Assembly: GCF_001641265.1 (NCBI RefSeq)
Contig: NW_020167547.1
Coordinates: forward strand, 186,001 to 250,000
Length of the DNA: 64,000 nt
Direction: 5' to 3'
Origin: Pseudogymnoascus destructans
Taxonomy: Eukaryota > Ascomycota > Leotiomycetes > Thelebolales > Thelebolaceae
Shown here: piece by piece, positions 53,633 to 62,321 of the stretch
Numbering within the stretch: position 1 is the first letter of the stretch
How the letters are laid out: each line of letters begins with the position of its first letter
Made by a program: the position numbers and the translations under genes
Notes under the pieces: model-generated
What the model was told of the DNA's origin: nothing
The model's database searches: none
Seen by the model: the letters and a program-made list of their open reading frames with translations, nothing else

Positions 53633-55363
53633 TCACTTCTTTACAAGTATCCTGACCCCTTTAGAGCCATGTCTCCCCACAGGGATGAAGACGTCCTTGG
53701 TGAGTTCCACATCGTACACAGTCGTTTCGAATAGTTCCAAGTACCCCACATCATCCTCGAACCTTATACTCTCGCTCCCGTAAGCGCTGAATATCCTTGC
53801 CAGAGCAATATAAAGCTCTGCGTATGCCAGATTGATGCCAATACATTGCCTCGTGCCCTTTGAAAAAGAGACAAGGTATTTAGATAACTGTGGGTTGCAA
53901 ATCCAGCGTTCAGGCGCGAACTTCCTCGAGTTAGGAAAGACCGACTCATCATGATGAATGAGAACGCTCGTCATGCTGACCGGTGTTCCGGGAGGTATGT
54001 ACCAGTCTTTGTTGCCATCGTTAAAAGCCAAAGTCTCGTCAGGTGCAATGCGTTGGAGGCGAGTGCATACGCCGTAGCTCAGTCGTATGCACTCCTGGAC
54101 GCATCCTGTCAAGTATGGAAGCTGCTCCAAGGCATCTAAGGTAATGGGCGAGGAAGGACTTTTCAACACAGTTTGCAGTTCCTCCTTAAGTTTTTTCAGC
54201 GTCTCAGGCTGGGAAAGAAGATAAAAGACGGCAATACAGAGTCCCCAAGCTGTGGTGATTGTTCCAGCAATGACAACTGTCTGACCATCCTGCGCGAGCC
54301 GAGCATCTGACTTCTCTTTAGGCGGCAGGTCGCTGTTCATAATCTCATAGAAAATTGTTCGGTGATCAGCACTGTTGTCGTCAGTTATTCCAGCCTTCAT
54401 CTCCTTAATCTGTTTTCTAATCATCTATATCACAGGGTTAGTGTGAATCCTCATAGAAAGGTGTTCAGTGGGTAACGTTAGGTGAAAGAAGGAACCGACA
54501 TTCTGAAGACCAAAATATGAGGCCATGTCGGGGTCTAACCAGGTCATAAATGACTCAGGCAACGACTTCATGAGAGGCAAGACCCAGGGATATTGCTTGA
54601 CGAGAGCACCGTTACTGCTGCCAGCAACAGACGCATTGTGAAATGTGGGTTCAAAGTCTTGCTGATCAACTCGATGGTCAGACCGTGCAAAGGCATATTC
54701 TTGAGCGATGTCTGTAATTCCTGTCAGCGGAGTCGAGGCGAGAAATGATATACATACCATTAGTGTATGCAGAGAATGCGTAGTTCAGAGTTATGGGCTG
54801 GCTGGAGGTTTGAAACCCTTGAAAACGGTTCAGCAGCGCATCAATTCTCTCGTCAATGATGGGTTGCAGCTTTCTGATTGCGCCTTTGGAAAAGAACGGA
54901 TTGACAGCTGCTCTCCGTATACGGTGGGAGTCATGATCGTTAGTCCCGAACATGGATTCGGGCAAGCCAAATTGAGCCGTAAACCAATCCCACCGATGGC
55001 GACGCTTTCCGGGTCCTGTGTACAGCTTCTCGTAGAAATCGGGTAATGAAACGTGCAACTCATAGGGATTGATGCGGATAATAGGGCCATATTTCTCGTG
55101 CATCCGACTAATCTCAAAAGTATACTGCCCACCTTGTACTACATAGTAATAGAATTCATACCTGTAATTTGTTAGCGTAATCCGTAGAGAAAGTCTTATT
55201 ATTTTATTTACCAGAAGCTCACGGCTGCTAGCTTGGGTCCTGGGAATCTCGCTATTGGACTGAAATATAGGCGATAGACAGCTTGCGTAATAACGTACAC
55301 GAGCGAAGCTGTGAGTGTCGCGGCTAGAGCTGAAGGAACAGATCCGCTGAAGAATGAGTTCAT
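53633..55363 (-). CDS. Cytochrome P450 monooxygenase (fungal)
   Basis: Proposed exons (minus): 55363-55212, 55161-54758, 54711-54500 and 54424-53633, giving 519 residues. Introns have GTAAAT/TACAG, GTATGT/TACAG and GTCGGT/TATAG ends; the last donor is unusual. The new start at 55363 gives a membrane anchor (SALAATLTASLVYVITQAVY) and the FPGPKLAA proline hinge. Motifs: I-helix AGTITT (309-314, with Ile where an acid is usual), K-helix ECIR (367-370), PERW (427-430), and heme loop FSKGTRQCIG with Cys450. The pattern resembles the trichodiene-oxygenase-like P450 group. Substrate is unknown and no biosynthetic partner genes are visible beside it. Confidence 0.92.
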
Positions 55364-55910
55364 AGTACACTGTTATAACTACAGTTGACGTGATAATGCT
55401 GAATCGTAGAGGAGTAGTTTGCAGCGTGAGATAACTAAGGAAGGAAGAAAAGACGAGGCACAGAGTCTTGGATGGAAATAAGGGAGAACGGCGCCGCAGC
55501 CCGGAACCTACCAAAGGGATTGCCAAGGATTACCGGAGGAATACAGTACAAATTGGGGCTGATCCGCTCCGTAGAATAGCCAGTCGAATCAATTCCTAAG
55601 ATATGGGTACAGTGTTGGGAGCTTGGACCACCACTCGGCGGTGCCAGCGGCCCGGCCCACCCATGGCAGTTGCCAAGGCACAGTATGTACCTTGACGTGA
55701 CCCCCTAAAAATTAATTAAAAATTAATGGGACGGACTTTACCTCCTTGACTTGACTTGCCGCCCCGTGCCTTGTGGCACAGCCATTATACCAACGAAAGA
55801 GTGTATTTTAGCAGACGAGCCTGTGTCTGAGAATACTCCTGAAATTATACGCAGGTTTGTTCATTCCATACAGTTGTCCTGAAATTTCTCTTAACTAACA
55901 CCGATTCTAG
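55364..55910. other. P450 promoter region
   Basis: Includes a short palindromic TTAATTAAAAATTAATTA tract at about 55710. A possible upstream exon of the fragment at 55911 could lie around 55810-55855, but the phases do not join cleanly. No gene is established. Confidence 0.4.
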
Positions 55911-56324
55911 AATTTTCCAGCAGCGACTGTGGAAGAGGCTGTCTCGAATCCTCGCATTCCAAGCAACACATTTCTACTTGTCACTCCCGATATTGTGGAT
56001 GCGTGCATTAACACTTCCACGCCGTGGATATGGGCGTATGACGCAAAGTTTATCCCTTCAGCTACGCTTCCACCTACACCAGCATCTGGGACAAAGGATT
56101 ATGAAGGACGATTAAGGGTTAGCTTGTACTCATTATTCACCCGGTTTTATGCTGTACGATCTGAGGAGCTCTATGACATGGCCCTTTTTTGGGAGAAGGC
56201 ACAGAATCAGGGTCAAGTTTGGAGTGTTGCAACTCAGTCAGGCATTTATCACCATCCGTTTGTTCTCCTCGAGAAGGGTTCATCGTACCCATTTGATACA
56301 TATGAACTTAACAATGGCTCTTAA
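55911..56324 (+). CDS. Unidentified protein fragment (C-terminal exon)
   Basis: An open frame follows an acceptor-like TTCTAG at 55905-55910 and ends at 56324 (138 codons). It reads VEEAVSNPRIPSNTFLLVTP, TPWIWAYDAKFIPSATLPP and VSLYSLFTRFYAVRSEEL. It lacks repeats, signal peptide and membrane segments, and codon composition looks genic. I do not recognise the family. No upstream exon with a start codon could be joined in frame, so it may be a truncated gene. It is divergently placed next to the P450. Confidence 0.45.
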   Translation, partial: NFPAATVEEAVSNPRIPSNTFLLVTPDIVDACINTSTPWIWAYDAKFIPSATLPPTPASGTKDYEGRLRVSLYSLFTRFYAVRSEELYDMALFWEKAQNQGQVWSVATQSGIYHHPFVLLEKGSSYPFDTYELNNGS

Positions 56325-56829
56325 GGTATAATCTATCTTCAATAGTTTCCGCTTGATTCCACGAAAGCTTCTCCATTTTGGCCATAGGGATATTGCTATG
56401 ACAATATGATAATGATTATTATATTACCGTTTGAATCTGTACCAATGTTCATGTTGCACTACAAAAGGGGCTGAGGGAAGAGAAAGGGTGGGCGAGATAT
56501 AGGAGTACAGTGCGACGGTGAGAGGATGGCGGTGGCGAAAGAAGGTGGCGGTGAGAGCACGATCTCGAGATAAGTTGGGAAAATGATTTCTCGCTCGCTA
56601 GTCGACTGGGATTTGGCTTAGGATACGTTTTATGTAGGATTTTAGGGCCTGCATGCTCTATGGTTCTCAGCTTTCCTTCTTTTTCCTCATACTTATGTTT
56701 CCTAGCATAATCTCCCTGGATTATTTATCTTCCTCGCTGCCTTCAACATAAGCGAATGTCAATCCTGTTAGAGTGAAGTTAGTAAATATATATAATATTT
56801 TAGATAAAGTAGCATCTATAGCATGACTT
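56325..56829. other. Unassigned DNA
   Basis: No gene or repeat is recognised. AT-rich near 56780-56820. Confidence 0.4.
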
Positions 56830-57335
56830 GACTGGCAAAGGTTCTGCTGTTGTTAGCATCCTTCGTGATTCTCTCACTTACTTCTTTGAGGTGGTTCCAT
56901 CTTACGGTCCTGTTCTGAACTCTTTGCTTCGTTGTGGCTGTTTGAACCCGTATTCTTGGTATTTCCAGAATCATCTACTGCATGATTTTTATCATCTGTC
57001 TATGGATCGACAATCTCGACCTCCGGCCCCTTATCAATCTTCTCAACTTGCAGTCCATCATCTATCTCAACCTGTGGCCCATCTTCCTTGTCATGTGTGA
57101 CTGGTTGTTTGGTTTCTAGCTCTTTATCGTCTAGACCAGATGGTTCTTGGTAGATGGGGTCCTAAGTATTGTCTGAGCTTGTACTTAAGTCCAGCTCCAT
57201 TACCTCTAGGATGTCTTTAACAGTCTTCTTTGCATTTTCTTGCTTGCTGTTATTTCCAAACACACCATATTGTCTATGTTTGCAGATTTCCTTTATGCGT
57301 TCGATTAAGAGGACTCTCTCATCAAGTTGGAGGGG
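56830..57335 (-). pseudogene. Coding remnant of unknown protein with in-frame stops
   Basis: One minus-strand frame of about 165 codons reads ERVLLIERIKEICKHRQYGVF, KTVKDILEVMELDLSTSSDN, then a TAG, KELETKQPVTHDKEDGPQVE, EKIDKGPEVEIVD, another TAG, and HAVDDSGNTKNTGSNSHNEA, ending at TGA. The short VEI/VEK repeats suggest a disordered linker. The stops mark it as a pseudogene; the family is not recognised. Confidence 0.55.
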
Positions 57336-57357
57336 CCGCTTAATAATGTATAAGGAA

Positions 57358-57758
57358 GGCCATCATGTGCCACCACATAAAGCCCCTTTAGTAGGGCCTA
57401 TAGGGCTTGGTAAAGTAGGGCATAAGGCGCCTAGATAAAAGAGGCTAGAGGTCTTAGAAGAAGGCCTCTAGTCAATAGTTGCTATATCTATGTAGACCTA
57501 TTGTGCTTACAGAATATGATACCTTCCTGCCTCCTAATCCAGTTCCCTAGACTCCCGTGAGACCCTTAGGTTTATGACCCTTATAATTCTATTAACTCAT
57601 CCCATATCCAGCCTACTAGGTTAGGATGGCGAGCTAGGAAAAACAGATTACTAGAGCGACCTCTAGGGGGGCGACACTAGAGACCGAGGCCACTAAGCCA
57701 GCTCTAAGAGCTATGCATATAGACAGTAGACCATGCGCGAGTGTAACTGTACATCGTT
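57358..57758 (-). repeat. Inverted copy of 52272-53218 (without the solo LTR)
   Basis: Reverse complement of the DNA downstream of the mariner at 50842-52220. It lacks the 548-bp solo LTR, so it preserves the empty site. It abuts the inverted mariner half. Confidence 0.85.
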
Positions 57759-58574
57759 CTGCTTCTAGAACCTCAAGGTATGAGTTTGCAGTATATCCAA
57801 ACTTCTTTGACTCAAAGTCATGGTCCATAAGGTATAAATTGCTCTGGCCTTCTGCCCAAAAGGCCCCCCAAACCATGATCTTCATGTTCTTCTTTGTACT
57901 GTAGGTTTGGATCATCTCCCGCTGCCACTTCTGAGCAGGTGTGCAGAAACACCACTCGCTCCTGTTACCCCGCCCCCACTCAACAGAGCACTCATCACTC
58001 TACACAACTTGACCCCAATCCTCTGCTGTCCAATTCCTCCGTGCTAAACACCATGCAAGCCGTTTAGCTGCATGTATTGGCAGTAGGAAAGGGCGACACT
58101 TTGCACGCCAATTGCCTATGCCTGCTTCTTATAGTATCCTCTTTAAAGTTGATGTTGAGCAAGCAACATTACAAGCATCCTTTACTTCTTGGTATGTATC
58201 CTTTGGGTTTAGGTGTACATGGCAGAGTATAAGGCATTGCTCTGCTTCTGTATATGACTTTCCCCGTGGTGTACGGGGTAGGCTCTTGCCTTCAGTGCGT
58301 ATTGAGTCAACTGCAATTGTATATCGTACGGTGCTTCAGTCAAGGTTTAGGTCATGTGCAATCTTAGTAGGTGTTCCACCCTCTGACTGCCTCCCAATAA
58401 TCTGCCCACGTTGGTATGGGCTTAATTGGCCACCAGGCTGTCGATTCCCATCAATTGGAGCCAAAGCCCTCCGAGTTGGTGGCATAATTATGGTTGTTGT
58501 ACAAGGAGGGGTGGGTTACGTGACGCAATTTACGCGTCAAATTGGATTCAGTTAATAGCAGTGGTCTAGTACTG
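57759..58574 (-). pseudogene. Mariner copy, 5' half, inverted
   Basis: Minus strand from the inverted end at 58574 (TA at 58575-58576) through ATG 58485 to the motif SYLEVLEAE at about 57765. It carries the same two premature stops as the copy at 50931. The remaining half is at 59023 on the opposite strand. Confidence 0.9.
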
Positions 58575-58576
58575 TA

Positions 58577-59022
58577 GGTTCTCTGTCCTCCTTCTTCTTA
58601 GGCCTCACTAACCATCTGTCTAGGTCAAAAAGGCGTTAGAGCCTCTGTTTGAGTCTCTGTAGCTCACGGCTGACGCTGTTTAGAGTAGCCATGCTAATGA
58701 CTATGATGCTAGCCTTAAGGATCCTTCCGTTACTACTACTAAGGCCTAGGAAGTCCTTGCTAGCACCTAACGCATCTTCACTAATTCCTCTCATAGCAAG
58801 GGCGTTAACAAGAAGGGTGTAAACAGCCCTAAGACTAAGCGTAAGAAGGCTATGGCTTCTAGGAAGGGAAAGGGAGTTGCCTAGCCTCCTAAAGATCATG
58901 GTCCCTCTAGCTTGTGACGTTAACGATCCTTGCTAGGCTCTTTCTTCGTCCATCTGTCTCTAGAGGTCAGCTTGCTTTGAGGCTATGCTCTTGCCCTTAC
59001 CTGCTATAGAGTGGCTAACTTC
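58577..59022 (+). pseudogene. Decayed coding fragment between mariner halves
   Basis: One plus frame reads SKKALEPLFESL, TADAV, SSHANDYDASLKDPSVTTTKA, RIFTNSSHSKGVNKKGVNSP and RKKAMASRKGKGVA, separated by TAG codons where CAG would restore the frame. It looks like a mutated basic, low-complexity transposon protein. Family not recognised. Confidence 0.4.
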
Positions 59023-59398
59023 AGGTTCTAGAAGCAGAACTCCTCCCTATTTTTGAGAGTCTTGACTATAGCTACTCATTTATGCAAGATAATGCTCCTA
59101 TCCATACTGCGGGTATGGTTACAGACTTTCTTGAGGAGCATATGATTACTACATTCTATGGGTGGCCGCCATACTCACCCGACCTCAACCCAATTGAGCA
59201 CATTTGGTGGCACTTGAAAACCCGGGTGTGTGAGATGTTCCCTGAAATTGCAAAGGATAAATCAAACTCAGAATATGCAAGACAGCGTCTAGAATCATGT
59301 TTGCAAGCAGCATGGGATACATTAGACAAGTCATTGTTTGATAAATTGTATAAGAGTATGCCGAGTAGAATTGAGGCGTGCATTCAAGCAGATGGGTG

Positions 59399-60334
59399 TG
59401 TAATGGTGGGTGCACCAGATATGAGAATCTAGCCACCCAAGGAAGGGATGAATTTACTAAGACAACACACTGTCTTAGGAAACAGAGCCAAAGGGTTGTA
59501 GCTTAGACTATTCCACAACGCAGCAATTAGGTGTATGATGTGGTGAAGTGGTTTAGACAAGTTGCAACAAATGTTGAGTCTGAGAACTCAGGGGTAAGTC
59601 AGAGGTTAGCACCTCACTGACTTTTCAAAAACAGAGAATAACAAGATCAATGCTTGGAAGCTTGGAAAAGACGTAGAAGTATGTGCTAGTCGATTTACTG
59701 TATTGCCTGCTTGCCCTTTCTTAAGGAAAGGGCAATCCTATTTATGCCAAAGGAGTGTAGTTCTCTCATTTTCCATGACTTTCCATGACTAACCAGGCTT
59801 GGTAAATGTATTAGAAATCAAGTGCGACCCACAACTAGCTTGCTAATCATGTAGCGAATGTAAGAGAATCCCATAGAACCATCTCTTGGGTTCCTAGCCT
59901 ATAGGAAGTGAAAAGGAGGTCCAAGGTCAGAGTACCTATAGATAAATTATGTCATAACTTAACCAATCTTGTGGGTAACTAAGGAGCGATGACGTGTAAT
60001 GAATTATAGAGGGTTGTAGAAGCTTCTAGAGCTATCGTTCATCTTCCTAGGCCTCTAGTTGGTAGAGATATGCCATGTGGTAGTATTGGCCCACCCCCTT
60101 AAGGAGGAGATTTTCTTAATAACTTGTTCAATGAGTGTCCAAATGATATGCCGTGATGTATGTAGCATAAACAGATGTAGTCGAAGAGTTTGCAGCAATC
60201 GTTGAGTAGTATTGCTTCTGTTGTTGATGTGATAAGCCAAGATATGTATGTTGACTTGTAGGTTTGAGGAGGAGATTTCTAAGTTTGCTCTTGAGTTTGA
60301 TAGCAAACTGAGTGCAACGAATGTCAGTATGACA
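59399..60334 (+). mobile_element. Solo LTR (936 bp) with target duplication GGGTG
   Basis: TGTAATGGTGGG...GTCAGTATGACA, flanked by GGGTG at 59394-59398 and 60335-60339. The empty site is seen at about 52012 in the other mariner copy (GACGGGTGGCATAC). Same family as 38127-39051 and 29616-30568. Confidence 0.96.
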
Positions 60335-60435
60335 GGGTGGCATACAAAATACTAGAATACTCATTTTTTATACTATATACTATAGGGGCTTATTTTGTAT
60401 AGCTTTCAATTCTAATTACAATGGATTGATCTTTA

Positions 60436-62295
60436 ACGTACATGTATAGCGAAAGCGCCAAACAAGCGAAAGCGCCAAAATGATGCGGTGACCAAACCCC
60501 CCAACTAAATGTTAAATTCCTCAACAACAAAACATGCCCCATAAAAACGATGAAAGCCAATTAGTGCTAGCTATCCAGGCTATGCAAAGCGACCCAAAGT
60601 TACGCCTTCGAGTTGCTGCTAGGATCTATTCTGTGGACCACCGCAAGCTAGGTCGTCGTCTAGAAGGTGTACCTTCACGACGCGATATCCAAGCCAACTC
60701 ACGGAAATTAACTAACCTAGAGGAGTCCGTCCTTGTTCAGTATATACTCGACCTAGCTGCCAAAGGGTTTCCTCCTCGGCTGTCTGTTGTTGAAGATATG
60801 GCAAGTCGACTACTTGCAACACGCGACGCGTCACGCGTTGGGTCGCGTTGGGCTTCAAACTTTGTTAAGCGGCGTGTAGAGCTCCAGACACGCTTTCAGC
60901 GCAAATACGACTACCAGAGGGCTAAGTGCGAAGATCCAGAAGTTATTAATGGCTGGTTTGAGCTTGTGCGTAACACAATTGCGAAATATGGTATCGATGA
61001 AGCAGATATCTACAACTTTGATGAGACTGGGTTTATGATGGGCGTTATCTCAACTGCTATGGTTGTAACAAGCTCAGACGGGCGGGCAAAAGCAAAGAAG
61101 GTACAGCCTGGTAATCGGGAATGGGTTACAGTAATCCAAGGCGTTAGTTCTCAAGGTTGGGCAGTACCACCATTTATCATTGTTGCAGGCAAAAACCACC
61201 TTACATCTTGGTATGAGAATAGTGGATTTTCAAGCGATTGGGTGATTTCTGTTACTGAAAATGGCTGGACTACAAACGAGAGAGGCATGGATTGGATTCA
61301 GCACTTTGAGAAGCATACAAAGGCCCGGAGTGTTGGTGGTTATCGCTTGTTAGTCCTTGATGGTCATGAGAGCCACCACTCAGATGAGTTTGAGGAGTAC
61401 TGCAAGGAACACAACATTATTACGCTTTGTATGCCTGCTCACTCTTCTCATCTACTCCAGCCACTTGATGTTGGCTGTTTCGGCCCGTTAAAGCAGGCCT
61501 ATGGTCGGCAAATTGAAGATATGATGCAGGCTCATATTTCTCATATTACAAAGGATGACTTCTTTCCTGCCTTCCACGCTGCATTTAACACTACAATGAC
61601 GGAAAGTAACATTTGAGGCGGGTTCCGAGGGGCAGGGCTTCTTCCATTTGACCCTGAGAGAGTGATATCTACACTTGATCTTAAGTTAAGGACACCAACG
61701 CCTCCAAGCTCCCGCCCAGGTACTGCTCAACCTTGGGTTTCTCAGACACCAAACAACCCAATTGAAGCTATGTCACAGTCTACATTTATTAAAACTCGGA
61801 TTTCACGCCATCAAAATAGCTCTCCAACCTCAATCTATGCAGCTGTTGACCAGTTTACAAAGGGTGCATCGCAAATAATGCATCAATTAGCACTGCTAAA
61901 GGGAGAGAACCAAAACCTACGACAGGCAAATGAAGTACTAAGCAAGCGCCGGAGAGCTAGGAAAACACGACTACAGCAAGGAGGATCACTTAGTCAACAA
62001 GGGGCGCAAGAGCTACAGGATGAGAGGGATGTTGTGCAGCAGGTAGAGCAGGAAATAAGGGCAAGCCGTGGTCGGAAGCCAAGGGAAGAAACCCGTGCCC
62101 GTCGCTGTGGCAAGTGTGGTGAGACTGGGCACAATGCGCGCACGTGTCAGATTGTAATAGACACCTCTGAGGAAGAGGACTCCGAGTAGTTTCAATTGAT
62201 TTCTAATGTTGTGGTAGATTTATCGCAATGTTTGTCGTGAGGGTAGATAATTTTGGCGCTTTCGCTTGTTTGGCGCTTTCGCTATACATGTACGT
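60436..62295 (+). mobile_element. pogo/Fot-type element, 1860 bp, complete ends
   Basis: 46-bp perfect inverted ends starting ACGTACATGTATAGCG and containing GCGAAAGCGCCAAA twice; TA flanks at 60434-60435 and 62296-62297. It lies in the 3' flank of the mariner copy. Its transposase has one stop. Confidence 0.96.
60534..62189 (+). pseudogene. pogo-type transposase with one internal stop
   Basis: 552 codons if the TGA at 61614-61616 is read through. N-terminal pipsqueak-type and CENP-B-type helix-turn-helix domains (to about 125), then a DDE_1 domain with Asp163 (NFDETG), Asp276 (LVLDGHESH) and Asp312 (QPLDVG). A coiled coil near 440-470 (LALLKGENQNLRQANEV) precedes a C-terminal CCHC knuckle (CGKCGETGHNARTC) and an acidic end. 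The stop is the only lesion seen; a CGA-to-TGA change would explain it. Truncated at residue 360, it keeps all three catalytic Asp residues. Confidence 0.93.
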
Positions 62296-62321
62296 TACAT
62301 CTATTGATCTAAAATTGCATA

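Larger units (their letters stand above)
59023..62321 (+). pseudogene. Mariner copy, 3' half, with nested insertions
   Basis: Plus strand from LEAELLPIFESLDYSYSFMQD through the intact catalytic SPDLNPIEHIWW to IEACIQADG, then interrupted by a solo LTR (59399-60334). It resumes GWHTKY-like at 60335, followed by the mariner 3' flank, which is interrupted by a pogo element at 60436 and cut by another at 62322. Confidence 0.9.

Noticed and set aside
53633..58574. A secondary-metabolite cluster around the P450
   Set aside because: No synthase, transporter or regulator lies nearby; neighbours are transposon debris and one unidentified fragment.
58577..59022. Possible recoding of TAG as glutamine
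   Set aside because: Host genes in the window end at TAG normally (for example the Zn2Cys6 factor), so TAG in repeats is better explained by C-to-T mutation.
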